Below are positions 43,963 through 52,885 of a stretch of 64,000 nt of DNA, one piece after another (within the stretch, counting starts at the first letter, position 1; each line of letters starts with the position of its first letter). The position numbers and the translations under genes are program-made. Source of the stretch: Bacillota bacterium (GTDB lineage: Bacteria; Bacillota; UBA4882; UBA8346); contig JAEYGI010000004.1 in the NCBI GenBank assembly GCA_023402395.1, positions 1 through 64,000 of the forward strand. The letters run 5' to 3'. The notes below the pieces were generated by a model. That model worked only from the letters and a program-made list of their open reading frames with translations. It searched no databases and had not been told where the DNA came from.

Positions 43963-44398
43963 TAGCGCCGAGCGCATCAATCAATTGCTGCGCTGCCTTC
44001 AAAAAACCCTCCGGGACAAACTGTTCAAAGAAGCCAGGCGGTACGGGTTTACCGCTCAGCAGCTCGGCGTGATCTTCTCCTTATACAAAAAACCCTATAT
44101 CACGCTGAATGAATTGTGCGAATTGATTTACTTGTCCAAAAGCACCGTCTCGGGGATCGTGGACCGGCTAGTAGCCCAAAACGTGGTAATCCGGGAGATT
44201 CCCGAGGATAACCGGAGAATCGTCCAACTGTCGCTGGCGCCGGAGTTCGTCAAGAGCAGCAACGACCTCTTGACCTTGAATGAACGATATATCGTTGATA
44301 TCCTCCACGACACTGAGCCGGGAGAACTGGACCAGATCATCGCCGGCCTGGAAAAGCTATACGCTTTGGTCAAAAAGAACGGAAACACGCCCGATTAA
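43925..44398 (+). CDS. MarR family transcriptional regulator
   Basis: A 157-residue winged-helix regulator: LNELCELIYLSKSTVSGIVD recognition region (about 60-80) and a REIPEDNRRIVQLSL wing (about 90-105), flanked by dimerisation helices. ATG 43925 follows GGAGGACGAAT inside the end of the pump gene, so it is made from the same transcript. It most likely represses the efflux operon and releases it when a pump substrate binds. Confidence 0.9.
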   Translation: MSRNRDLPPSLIDSAERINQLLRCLQKTLRDKLFKEARRYGFTAQQLGVIFSLYKKPYITLNELCELIYLSKSTVSGIVDRLVAQNVVIREIPEDNRRIVQLSLAPEFVKSSNDLLTLNERYIVDILHDTEPGELDQIIAGLEKLYALVKKNGNTPD

Positions 44399-44435
44399 AC
44401 TCTGAATCGACCCATTCGGAAGACCGCCCCGACGG

Positions 44436-45866
44436 TTAGAACGGATATGCCGCACTTAATTGAGCCGGATAATAATAACCCGATGTCTGATTGACGATGC
44501 CCAGCCGATATTGCCGGTCGCTAAGAAGCGGCGGACGTTTCGTATCGCAGGAAAGCGGCGAAGTATAGATGCGAATCTCCCCTTTTCGGGCTGTTATCAA
44601 CTCTTCCCGCCAGTCGCCGAGGCAGTCCGCGATCAAAATAACGCTTCCTTGATATTTTACAATCGGCGCTTGGCCCCAGTCACCGATCCCGCCGTTAACC
44701 GCGACTTCTTTTTGGTCATCTGCGTCCCACCAGATGGGGTGCGGAGCCAGATTTCCTTTTTCCAGTAGCTGAATCAACTTGCCCCCAGCGCTGTATAACC
44801 AGCGTTTGTTATAATCCCGCTCGCCACAATAGACTTCCATGCCGGGATGATCAGCGAGGATATCGCCGCACATCCCCTGACTATGCAGATGGAAGGTTTT
44901 TTCTTTCAGCCCCCAGAGGATCCGGCCGGTTTTGGCGTCCACCACGCAGAGGCCGTCTTGTTCCTGACGGGTCTCGAAACCGTAAAAAATCTCAAGTCCG
45001 GGATGGTCCGGATCAATATCCGCGCAATAAACGATGTCCGGATGCCCCATGCCCAAAGTCCATAAACCTTTGCCGTTATCATCGATCACTGCAGCTCCGA
45101 TAATCAGTTCATCCCGGCCATCCTCGTCCACATCGGCGGCGATGATCCCGTGCGAGCCCTGGCCGTAATAATTCTCCCGCTTCAAAGGAGCTTTCTTGAG
45201 CGCTTCGTGTTTCCAACGGATATTGAGTTCCCGATCCAGCGCCCAGGTCTTAATGACGTTATAGGTTCCGCGCTGCATGATCAGAGACGGATTTTTCCCG
45301 TCCAGATAAGCGACGGCCAGAAAATTCCGGCAGTAATAATTGTAATCCGGATATCCCTCCCGGCCAATCCAGGGAATTTTTCCAATGATCTTCCCGGTCA
45401 TTCCATCCAGTTTCACCAGGTACTCCGGTCCGGAAGTCACGTGTCCCGTTTCGTTCCTCGGGTCTCCCTCTCCCGCTTTGCAATATACTTCCGCTTTCCC
45501 GTCGCCGTCGATATCATAAACCACCCAAGGCGAATACCAGATCCCGGTCTCGATAGCCCAGCCCATGTCGTAGACCCAAAGCAGCGTCCCATCCCGTTTG
45601 TAAGCTTCCAACTTATATGTGGTGGGACTGGGTTTCCAGTACCCGGGCTGTTGATACGGGTCGACGTTAAAATTGGGCTGCTTGATGATATACTCCAGTT
45701 CGCCGTCGCCATCCAGATCACCTAGGCCGATCTTTTGAAAGTCATAGTTGCCTGTCAGCGGGATTGAAATATAGGGCGTCGGCTCGCTCCGAACGATTCG
45801 GGCTATGGGCATGAAAAGGATGGAGACAAGCAAAATCAAGAGAAAGCCGCATTTACGGGTTTTCAT
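44436..45866 (-). CDS. Secreted PL11-like rhamnogalacturonan lyase
   Basis: A 476-residue exported protein with a signal peptide (about 1-27). It has repeated calcium-binding-like blade motifs (LGDLDGDGELEYII, YDIDGDGKAEVYCK, AADVDEDGRDELIIG, ADIDPDHPGLEIFYG) and family-typical SGPEYLVKLDGMTGK, YGQGSHGI and GDWREELI segments of polysaccharide lyase family 11, which cleave the rhamnogalacturonan I backbone of pectin. The N-terminal domain present in ~600-residue PL11 enzymes appears missing. ATG 45866 has AGGAG. It fits with the PL1 lyase at 50.3 kb. Confidence 0.8.
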   Translation of the reverse strand: MKTRKCGFLLILLVSILFMPIARIVRSEPTPYISIPLTGNYDFQKIGLGDLDGDGELEYIIKQPNFNVDPYQQPGYWKPSPTTYKLEAYKRDGTLLWVYDMGWAIETGIWYSPWVVYDIDGDGKAEVYCKAGEGDPRNETGHVTSGPEYLVKLDGMTGKIIGKIPWIGREGYPDYNYYCRNFLAVAYLDGKNPSLIMQRGTYNVIKTWALDRELNIRWKHEALKKAPLKRENYYGQGSHGIIAADVDEDGRDELIIGAAVIDDNGKGLWTLGMGHPDIVYCADIDPDHPGLEIFYGFETRQEQDGLCVVDAKTGRILWGLKEKTFHLHSQGMCGDILADHPGMEVYCGERDYNKRWLYSAGGKLIQLLEKGNLAPHPIWWDADDQKEVAVNGGIGDWGQAPIVKYQGSVILIADCLGDWREELITARKGEIRIYTSPLSCDTKRPPLLSDRQYRLGIVNQTSGYYYPAQLSAAYPF

Positions 45867-45884
45867 GTGATCAGCTCCTAATAA

Positions 45885-46769
45885 TTATGCTTGTGCAATT
45901 ATTGGATACTTGAAACTCTGATCGATGCGAAAAGAGCCACCTCTGACAAAAAAGGTGTCATTCACCGCCACCAATGGCAAATCGTCGGTCTTTAGTCCCA
46001 GTAAATCCGGGGTGAAGTGAAATACCATCCGCTCTACTTCCGCATCGGCGATCGTCGCAATGACGCCATGAATGTCAAATTCTTCAGAGCTGATCAGGTC
46101 ATAAACGTGCAAAACCCGATCCTGGGTTTGACAGATCGCCAAAACAGCTTCGGCTTCGATGTAATACAGGCAATCGCTAAAAACTTTCAGGCAATAAAAC
46201 ATGACCAGATTATGAGCGTTTTCCACCCCAAAGACCCTGGATACCGGCTTCCGGGATGAAGCCATTTCATAGAGGTGCCGCAATGTTTCCGGATCAAAGG
46301 GATTCATTTTCCGCGCCCGCCCGATCCGTTTCCGCCCGGTCGCCGCGATCGTCGCGGTAAATTGGCTCTCCGTCCCGGGTTCAAATCCAAACTTGGGGTA
46401 AAAGTTCAATACGTTCTTATTGGCAAACAGGTAAAAAAAATCGGCTTCATTTTCATATTCGGTCAAAACCAGATTCATCAGGCGCCTCGAAAGCCCTTGG
46501 CCCCGATAATCCGGATGGGTCATTACCGTACCGATCTGAACGGCTTTCTTTTTTTCTCCCTGCAGGATAAGGTCCATCTTATTCACGGAAACATTGGCGA
46601 TTACCTCATCTCCGTCAATAAACGAGTAAGGGAGATAACGTTCGTTCCAAAACCCTTTCCTGTACCATTCCTCCAGATCGAAACCGAACACGGTATTGGT
46701 CAGCCGGTTAAAACTTAGCCGGTAACGCTCGTCATCCTTATAATCGGCGATCAATTCAAATTCCGCCAT
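45885..46769 (-). CDS. GNAT N-acetyltransferase (Eis-like architecture)
   Basis: A 294-residue protein with an N-terminal GNAT domain: IGTVMTHPDYRGQGLSRRLM is the acetyl-CoA binding motif A near 85-105, and NVLNFYPKFGF follows. The second half looks like another degenerate GNAT plus a small C-terminal domain, as in Eis-type enzymes that acetylate amines. The start is ATG 46769 (AGAGGG upstream) rather than 46787. It precedes the PL11 gene by 18 bp on the same strand. Substrate unknown. Confidence 0.8.
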   Translation of the reverse strand: MAEFELIADYKDDERYRLSFNRLTNTVFGFDLEEWYRKGFWNERYLPYSFIDGDEVIANVSVNKMDLILQGEKKKAVQIGTVMTHPDYRGQGLSRRLMNLVLTEYENEADFFYLFANKNVLNFYPKFGFEPGTESQFTATIAATGRKRIGRARKMNPFDPETLRHLYEMASSRKPVSRVFGVENAHNLVMFYCLKVFSDCLYYIEAEAVLAICQTQDRVLHVYDLISSEEFDIHGVIATIADAEVERMVFHFTPDLLGLKTDDLPLVAVNDTFFVRGGSFRIDQSFKYPIIAQA

Positions 46770-46892
46770 TCGATGCCCTCTTTCCATGGCGCCAGCTCCT
46801 GAAACAAGGACGGGGCCAGAAACAATTCGGATTAACGATCCAGATCATTTCTTGCCCCGGCAGTCTTACATTGGAATAGACCGAACGTTGAC

Positions 46893-47363
46893 TTATTTTT
46901 TTACCCGCTTCTCCCAGTCCTTGATATACCGTTGGAAGCTCTTAATGTTGACACCCACGATTTCGCACAATGTTTGATCATCAAGTTCATATTTTTGTTG
47001 GATGGACCGGAACCCCTGAAAGTACTGGTTCGCCGTTTCGATTATCGGTTCGAGAAAATCTTGTGAATAAAAATCATTATTATCTTCCACAACTCGCATC
47101 ATATTGCGCCAAGCTTCAAAATATATTCCCAAATAAAACCCATCCGTATCGATTTTCCTTGCTTTATTCTCACTAATGGCTTTTTCGACCATTTTAGGAT
47201 AATAGCTCGGATTCATAAAGCTGGTCGTAGCCTCAGTTTGCCCTCTCAAAATTTCGGCTCGATCAATACTTTGCTTTTCCCCCATCGTCTCAACGGAGTC
47301 AGCAAACGCAGGAATCACCGCAAAAATGACGGCCATCATCAGTAATAGCACGATACGCTTCAA
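46893..47363 (-). CDS. Small secreted protein of unknown function
   Basis: A 156-residue exported protein with a signal peptide (about 1-21, ending AFA). The mature part is helical, rich in Glu, Asp, Tyr and Lys, with WRNMMRVVEDNNDFYSQDFL; no family recognised. It starts at TTG 47363, with GGAGGG at 7-nt spacing. It is apparently monocistronic. Confidence 0.65.
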   Translation of the reverse strand: MKRIVLLLMMAVIFAVIPAFADSVETMGEKQSIDRAEILRGQTEATTSFMNPSYYPKMVEKAISENKARKIDTDGFYLGIYFEAWRNMMRVVEDNNDFYSQDFLEPIIETANQYFQGFRSIQQKYELDDQTLCEIVGVNIKSFQRYIKDWEKRVKK

Positions 47364-47524
47364 AAGAAATCCCTCCTCATTTTTTAATTATATAGCTAAT
47401 ACCGGACCCTTAATATAATTCGCCTGTTCCCCTCCACTTCCTCCCAAAATTCGCAACCGGTCAAAAAAATGTCATTCCCCTTTTATCTTATTTCCCGGCT
47501 ATTCGAATGCCTCTTCAACGAACC

Positions 47525-47552
47525 AAAAAACACGCCGGACCTCCGGCGTGTT
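47525..47552 (-). terminator. Rho-independent terminator of bioB
   Basis: AACACGCCGG (47529-47538) and CCGGCGTGTT (47543-47552) form a 10-bp stem; on the minus strand it is followed by T residues. It lies 64 nt past the bioB stop. Confidence 0.85.
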
Positions 47553-47615
47553 CCTAAGTGTTTGCGCTTGAGCGGTATAAACCGGCGTGATGTTGCTCCT
47601 TTGCTTACAACCGGT

Positions 47616-48578
47616 TTAATACGTCAGCCCCACTTCCTCGATCATTTTCAGGTCGTCACTGATTTTGTTGCCGACCGTGGTCAGAAAATTTCCGACCAGC
47701 GCCGCATTGACGCCCGCCATTAGGCCGGTTCGTTGCATCTCGCCCAGGATCGCCCGGCCTCCGGCGTAGCGGATCATGCTGTCCGGCAGCAGAAAACGGA
47801 AGATGGCGATGGTTTTGAGTATTTCCACGGGTTCCAGCCGCTGCGTCCCTTCCAGGGGCGTCCCGGGAATCGGATTCAGAATATTGACCGGAACCGATTT
47901 CACGCCCAACTCCCGGATGTCCAGGGCCATCCGGAACCGCTCCTCCAATGATTCGCCGAGGCCGATGATCCCGCCGCAACAGACCTCCAGGCCGGCGCGC
48001 TTCACATTATGAATCGTCCGGATGCGGTCATCATAAGTATGGGTATCGCAGATCCGGGGATAAAAATTACGGCTCGTCTCTAGGTTATGATGGTACATCT
48101 CCACCCCGGCCTCTTTCAGCCGTAACGCCTGCTCATATGAGATACACCCCAGCGAGGCGCAGAGATAAAGCGAGGTTTTCTCCTTCAATGCCGCGTAAAT
48201 CGCAATGACTCGCTCGAACTCCGGACCTTCGAGCGTCTTGCCGCTGGTGACCAGCGAAAAGCGGCGCACTCCGGCCTGTTCATTCATTTGGGCGGTTTGC
48301 AACGCCTCTGCCACGCCGACCAGCGGATATTCAGCGATTCCGGTGCGGTAATGGCCGGACTGGGCGCAAAATTTACAATTCTCCGAGCACCGGCCCGACT
48401 TGGCATTCATAATGCTGCACAGATCCACCCGGTTGCCGGTAAAATGCTCCCGGATCCGGTTGGCGGACTCGAACAGCTCTTGAGTATCAGCCGATTCCAT
48501 CAATTGCATTGCTTCTTCAAAACCGATCGACTCCCCGTTCAATACCTTGGCCGTCAATTGCTTGAGCATCCGACTCAT
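47616..48578 (-). CDS. bioB: Biotin synthase
   Basis: A 320-residue radical SAM enzyme that inserts sulfur into dethiobiotin. The hallmark IMNAKSGRCSENCKFCAQS carries the CxxxCxxC cluster ligands near residue 60, followed by VTSGKTLEG, HNLETSRNFYP, CCGGIIGLGES, and NILNPIPGTPLEG, all BioB-typical. The start is ATG 48578 with GGGAGAA; GTG 48611 upstream is less likely. No other bio genes are adjacent. A BirA-type operator lies about 165 bp upstream. Confidence 0.93.
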   Translation of the reverse strand: MSRMLKQLTAKVLNGESIGFEEAMQLMESADTQELFESANRIREHFTGNRVDLCSIMNAKSGRCSENCKFCAQSGHYRTGIAEYPLVGVAEALQTAQMNEQAGVRRFSLVTSGKTLEGPEFERVIAIYAALKEKTSLYLCASLGCISYEQALRLKEAGVEMYHHNLETSRNFYPRICDTHTYDDRIRTIHNVKRAGLEVCCGGIIGLGESLEERFRMALDIRELGVKSVPVNILNPIPGTPLEGTQRLEPVEILKTIAIFRFLLPDSMIRYAGGRAILGEMQRTGLMAGVNAALVGNFLTTVGNKISDDLKMIEEVGLTY

Positions 48579-48743
48579 TTCCAATTCTCCCTTACTTTTT
48601 TCTTGGGTCACGGTTTAGGCGTTCCGGCAGCGCGGCTTCGCAACCGTTTCGGTGTCATGCCGGCAACCCTCTTGGCCGGATGACGCTCGTATGCTGCTTG
48701 GCCTAAAAACGACTCAACTAAAGAATACAATTCGCATCACCGA

Positions 48744-48776
48744 TTGTCAACCTTGTATGATATTTTGGGTTTACAA
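48744..48776. promoter_or_regulatory. BirA (biotin repressor) operator upstream of bioB
   Basis: TTGTCAACC (48744-48752), 15 bp, GGTTTACAA (48768-48776) matches the BirA operator form TTGTnAACC-N15-GGTTnACAA. It implies a bifunctional biotin ligase/repressor in this organism. The rest of the 669-bp gap (48579-49247) shows no gene. Confidence 0.75.
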
Positions 48777-49247
48777 TTAACCCATGTGATTTCCTCTGTC
48801 ATTACCCGGCGGATTACATTCCAAAGAATCCGTGTCGAATCACGCTTCCCAAGCCATCGCGCGCATCACTTTTTTTATGTTTGGAGATATCAATAATTGC
48901 TGTAGTCACGCCGATATAAGTTGGTAATATTAAACCGGAGCCGGAAGCGGTTTGCCAATCCCCTTGCCCGTCTACGGAAGCCGACGCTATTTAAGTTGAA
49001 TTAAATTTCTGATATACATCATGTCCTTAAAGCCGGCCATGATGAAAAATTAATGAAGTTAATTCAACTTATTTCAGCTGTAATTAGGATAAAATAAATT
49101 CCGATTTATTTCATTTGCATTCGGCATTAAGAATGCAAATCCGGTTAAGAAATTTATTTCATCCGATATAGCTTCCGCCCGGTAAATTTGGCGGCGCGGT
49201 TTCCTTTCGATAATGCGCCGGCATATAATAGCAGCGGAGGGGTAACG

Positions 49248-49589
49248 ATGTTCTGGAAGCAACTGTGGGAGTTTCTGAAGTCGGTTTGGAAAAAGGTCCT
49301 CCACCGCAAAACCAGCGCCAAGGAGGATACCACCCTGGACACGGTCTCCGTAAGCGTATTCGGGCTGGATCTCAAAGTGACCCGGGAGGTTCCCGCGGCC
49401 GTGCCTTATGAATTGACGGTGGTCGTGCCCCGCGCCGAATTGCGTGCCAATGCCAGCACTGGCGATTTGGAGGTCATTTTGAGCAGCGTTACCGTCGCCC
49501 ATTCGCCGCGGTTCGAAGGAGAACGATCCACCAACGAACCGGCGCCAAAACCCGCCGCTCTCCCCATCCAACCGGTGGCCTCCGCATAA
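49248..49589 (+). CDS. Small hypothetical protein with amphipathic N-terminus
   Basis: A 113-residue protein. The N-terminus MFWKQLWEFLKSVWKKVL is Trp- and Lys-rich, suggesting an amphipathic membrane-binding helix. The middle (VSVFGLDLKVTREVPAAVPY) is strand-rich, and the tail is Pro/Ala-rich and disordered. ATG 49248 follows GGAGGGG, with TATAAT (49224-49229) a short way upstream. A longer minus-strand frame opposite it has no ribosome site and low-complexity Arg-rich content. Function unknown. Confidence 0.6.
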   Translation: MFWKQLWEFLKSVWKKVLHRKTSAKEDTTLDTVSVSVFGLDLKVTREVPAAVPYELTVVVPRAELRANASTGDLEVILSSVTVAHSPRFEGERSTNEPAPKPAALPIQPVASA

Positions 49590-49733
49590 CAAGCGGCGAA
49601 ACCGGTTCATTGGATTGAAAGATAAATGGCGTTCAGCCACTCTGTCGTTACGGTGACCAATTATTTAAACCGGAAACGCCGGGAACCTTCCCAATTCATT
49701 TGGGGATGGATTAAGCCCGTTGAATGACCGGTT

Positions 49734-50006
49734 TTCCACATTCACTAACCGAATGAACCAGGGGAACGGCTCCCACAGTTCATTTACTAACAGAATATCC
49801 ACATTCAGTAACTAAATGTGGATTGGGAGTGACCCCCACAGTTCATTTATTAACAAAATATCCACATTCACTAGCTGAATATCCACATTTAATAACTGAA
49901 TGTGGATTGGGAGTAATTCCCCCAGGTCATTTATTCACAGAATATCCACATTTAGTAACTAAATATCCACATTCTTTTACTCAATGAAATGATTTAACAA
50001 TTGAAT
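49734..50006. repeat. Array C: 13 units of 21 bp, organised as 63-bp units, with DnaA-box-like elements
   Basis: 21-bp units run from 49734. Full 63-bp units start at 49734, 49797 and 49881; single 21-bp units at 49860, 49944 and 49965. ATCCACATTCAG and GAATGTGGAT arms make a long dyad, followed by a GGGAG-type hairpin core and an AT-rich part, as in array B. One perfect DnaA box (TTTTCCACA, 49732-49740) and five one-mismatch boxes (ATATCCACA ending at 49803, 49866, 49887, 49950, 49971) share the register. It lies between convergent genes. Confidence 0.88.
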
Positions 50007-50285
50007 ATCTAAATTCGGTTGCGATTGCGTGTGGGCGGAGGATTGCGAAGTTCGCGGCGGCCGGTTTTTCAGACGCTTTTTCAGACGCTTTTTTTCTTCA
50101 TCCATCCGGCAAGCGGGCCGGGGATAGTCTCCCGGCCCGCCGCTTTCGAACGTGTACATATCTGGCACTGTTTTTAACAGCTGTTATCCAGTTAGGGGTT
50201 GAATTTGCCGGTTCCCGTGTAATCTTTCAAGTTTTGCGTAATCCACTCCGGCGTATGCCGGGTATACGAGTAATCTCATTTATCT

Positions 50286-51986
50286 TCAAATGTTAATCTT
50301 GCCGACCCCGGCCCCTTGCGGGACGATGGTGGGAATCAGCGCCTCGTCATCCAGGGTGTATTGATAGTATTGGCTCGGTTCCGGAACCGGCCCGCGCTCC
50401 TCGATGGGATGGTTGCAATCGACCAGGATGTTGCGGCGTTGCGCGATGTAACCTTCGGTCCCGCTAAAGATGACCCGGCCCGGATTGTTGACCGAATAGA
50501 AGTAGTTCCCTTCCAGCATCATTTTGGCTTCGCAGACCGATACCACGCCATAACTGTTGTCGTAGTAATAATTGTTATAAACGTGGCAAAGGGCGCTGAA
50601 GCGGACCCGGGGGTTCCGCTGATCGGAACGGTCGAAGAAATTGTGATGGTAAGTCACGCGCAACCGCCCGCTGTCCTGGGCGCCGTTGGCATCGTCGTGC
50701 CCCACCAGCGATGTCTTGTCATGATCATGGAAACGGTTCCAGGACACCGTGGCATAGTCCGAGCCCCGCTTGATGTCTACCAGTCCGTCGCCGCCGTCCG
50801 AGAGATCGCAATGGTCGATCCAGATATGATGCGAGAACATTTGGACATTGATGGCGTCATCCGACGCGCCCGAGAAGCTCAGGTTACGGATGATGATATT
50901 GTGGACCGCGTTCGACGGTATCGTAGTAACCGCGTCATCCATTGGCAGGCCGATCAAAAGTCCCCCGCCGACCAGGGCGGCGTTGGACCCAACTCCGATA
51001 ATGGTCTTGTCCGAGGCGACACTGTGCATCCCATCGGTGCTGCCCCGGGGCAGCGTGATCGTTCCCGCCACCCGGATAATATACGGCTCCGGCCGCGCGA
51101 TATAATCCAGGAATCCTTCGGTGGTGGTCACCGTTACCGTCTGCCCGCCCGCGCCGCCGGTGGTTCCGTTCTGGCCCAAGGCATTCACGGACGCCCAACC
51201 GATAGGTCCGTCCGAAGGAACCGGAGGTATAGTACCGCCCGGCGTCGGGGTCGGTGTGGCCGTCGACGGAGTGGGCGTAGGAGTTATCGTTGGTGTGGGT
51301 GTTGGTGTCGCCGCCGTCGGAGTCGGTGTCGGTGTGGCGGTGGATGGTGTCGGGGTTGGCGTGCTGACTCCGCCGCCCAAATCGTCGATGATGCAATCGT
51401 CGAATTCCGCGCTAGTGTTGTAGGTCGTAAACCCGATTCTGCCGGTCGCCAGCGACGAATCGGACGCCGCTAATTCCAAAACATCATTGACATAGGCCTG
51501 GAGCGAGCTTCCGTTCACAACCAGTTTCAAATTGTACCAAGTTCCGGTGGTCACCGGGTAGGTCTTGGAAGCCAACACGGTAACGCTGCCGCTGATTTTT
51601 TTGCGGATCTCCAGTTGATTGGAGTTGCTCAGCGTCAGAAAGTAATAGTTGCTGGAACTCTGATAGCGTGCCATTAGGCCCAAATAGCGGCCACTTCCGT
51701 TAAAGCCGAGCGCCTTGGCCCGGGCTTGCACCGCATAATTGGCCCAACTCGAAGTCCCATTATAGGCATGAGTCGTAGCCGAGGTGCTCGATTGTTTGTA
51801 AACGTATCCGCCGTCGCTCACCACCGACCAGGAACCGCCGGAGGTGCCCCATCCGCTGGAGTTGCCGTCTTCAAAGTTCTCGCTGAATATGGTGGCCGCG
51901 CTGACAATTCCTCCAAACGTCAGCGCCAGGGCCAATCCGGCGATTAACGCCAGAATGGACCAAACTTGCCGGTTCTTTTTCATCAT
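50286..51986 (-). CDS. Secreted pectate lyase, PL1, with N-terminal beta-sandwich
   Basis: A 566-residue secreted enzyme. Signal peptide (about 1-31). Residues ~33-205 form a LamG/DUF1080-like sandwich (ENFEDGNSSGW to EFDDCIIDD). A Thr-Pro repeat linker (about 208-262) follows. The C-terminal parallel beta-helix (about 265-566) carries PL1 motifs: IWIDHCDLSDGGDGLVDIKR, KTSLVGHDD and DQRNPRVRF with the catalytic arginine. It cleaves polygalacturonate outside the cell. ATG 51986 after GGAGG. The linker gives long GC-biased antisense frames, which are not genes. Confidence 0.93.
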   Translation of the reverse strand: MMKKNRQVWSILALIAGLALALTFGGIVSAATIFSENFEDGNSSGWGTSGGSWSVVSDGGYVYKQSSTSATTHAYNGTSSWANYAVQARAKALGFNGSGRYLGLMARYQSSSNYYFLTLSNSNQLEIRKKISGSVTVLASKTYPVTTGTWYNLKLVVNGSSLQAYVNDVLELAASDSSLATGRIGFTTYNTSAEFDDCIIDDLGGGVSTPTPTPSTATPTPTPTAATPTPTPTITPTPTPSTATPTPTPGGTIPPVPSDGPIGWASVNALGQNGTTGGAGGQTVTVTTTEGFLDYIARPEPYIIRVAGTITLPRGSTDGMHSVASDKTIIGVGSNAALVGGGLLIGLPMDDAVTTIPSNAVHNIIIRNLSFSGASDDAINVQMFSHHIWIDHCDLSDGGDGLVDIKRGSDYATVSWNRFHDHDKTSLVGHDDANGAQDSGRLRVTYHHNFFDRSDQRNPRVRFSALCHVYNNYYYDNSYGVVSVCEAKMMLEGNYFYSVNNPGRVIFSGTEGYIAQRRNILVDCNHPIEERGPVPEPSQYYQYTLDDEALIPTIVPQGAGVGKINI

Positions 51987-52201
51987 TAATCCTCCTTCAA
52001 ATAATATCTTCCTTTATCTATTCAAATCCGCCACGGCATCCCCCCTTTCCAGCAAGTAAAATGAATGGTAAATTTTTATTTAACTTAATTCTTATTATAA
52101 AAGAAATTTTCCAAAAAAACTGCGCCGATTTTGCGCATTTCAATGGTCCGTTTTTGCAAATTTTGTCAGAAAAATTCCATCCCGTTACAGCCCAAGTCAA
52201 A

Positions 52202-52236
52202 TGAAAATAACCCGTCCAGAATTGGAACGGGTTATT
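52202..52236 (-). terminator. Rho-independent terminator of the ubiX cluster
   Basis: AATAACCCGT (52206-52215) and ACGGGTTATT (52227-52236) form a 10-bp stem extended by CC/GG; TTTT follows on the minus strand. It is about 30 nt past the ubiX stop. Confidence 0.75.
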
Positions 52237-52265
52237 CGTTGAAATATTGCAATATTTGCTAATGC

Positions 52266-52829
52266 TTAATTCTCTCCCCAGCGTTTGAGGAGGTTGTGCT
52301 CAATCCCCAACAGATCAATGATCCTCCCCACCTGATAGTCGACCATTTCCAAGATACCGGCGGGCTTATTATAGAAAGCCGGCATGGGCGGGGCGATCAC
52401 CACGCCGATTCGCGCCAATTTAAGCATATTTTCCAGATGGATTGGGCTGAGGGGAGTCTCTCGCGGCGCCAGTATCAGTTTTCTGCCCTCTTTCAGGGTC
52501 ACATCCGCGGCGCGCTCCAGCAAGTTTTCACTATAGCCGTTGGCAATCCCGGCCAAGGTCTTCATGGTGCAGGGTACAACCACCATGCCCGCGGTTAAAA
52601 AGGAGCCGCTGGCAACCGGGGCGGTCATATCACGATAATCATATTTCCGGGTGGCCATCCCTTCCAGGTCGCTTAGTTGATAACCGGTCTCCAGCGCGAG
52701 GTTTTCGGCCGCCCAATCGCTCAGGATCAAATGGGTCTCAACCTCCAAAGACTGCAACGTTTCCAATAGCCGGACCCCATAGATGATGCCCGATGCTCCG
52801 GTAATGCCTACAACCACCCGTTTCGGCAT
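52266..52829 (-). CDS. ubiX: Flavin prenyltransferase UbiX/Pad1
   Basis: A 187-residue enzyme making prenylated FMN, the cofactor of UbiD decarboxylases. VVVGITGASGIIYGVRLLETL at the N-terminus, TAPVASGSF near 70, PCTMKTLAGIANGYSENLL and the C-terminal ILAPRETPLSPIHLENMLKL match the family. The start is ATG 52829; the longer in-frame extension is Arg/Leu-rich and lacks a ribosome site. It is the last gene of the cluster that also encodes UbiD, so cofactor maker and user are together. Confidence 0.92.
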   Translation of the reverse strand: MPKRVVVGITGASGIIYGVRLLETLQSLEVETHLILSDWAAENLALETGYQLSDLEGMATRKYDYRDMTAPVASGSFLTAGMVVVPCTMKTLAGIANGYSENLLERAADVTLKEGRKLILAPRETPLSPIHLENMLKLARIGVVIAPPMPAFYNKPAGILEMVDYQVGRIIDLLGIEHNLLKRWGEN

Positions 52830-52885
52830 TGTTTTTACCCAACCTTTTATTGAAAGAATTTTATCGTTCCATGTTGCCCAAAGGA

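Noticed and set aside
49074..49640. 188-codon minus-strand frame opposite the small gene at 49248
   Set aside because: No ribosome site and Arg/Gly-rich shadow-like content; the plus-strand frame has GGAGGGG and a TATAAT.
40201..50006. Arrays B and C as CRISPR
   Set aside because: There is no constant repeat with unique spacers; the whole 63-bp unit is repeated and diverged, and no cas genes are present.
49734..50006. Array C as iterons of a plasmid or integrated-element origin
   Set aside because: The 21-bp iteron-like period with DnaA boxes fits, but no rep, integrase or attachment site is nearby and all surrounding genes look chromosomal.
50316..51473. 385-codon plus-strand frame antisense to the pectate lyase
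   Set aside because: Explained by codon composition of the lyase and its Thr-Pro repeat; Arg/Val-rich nonsense content.
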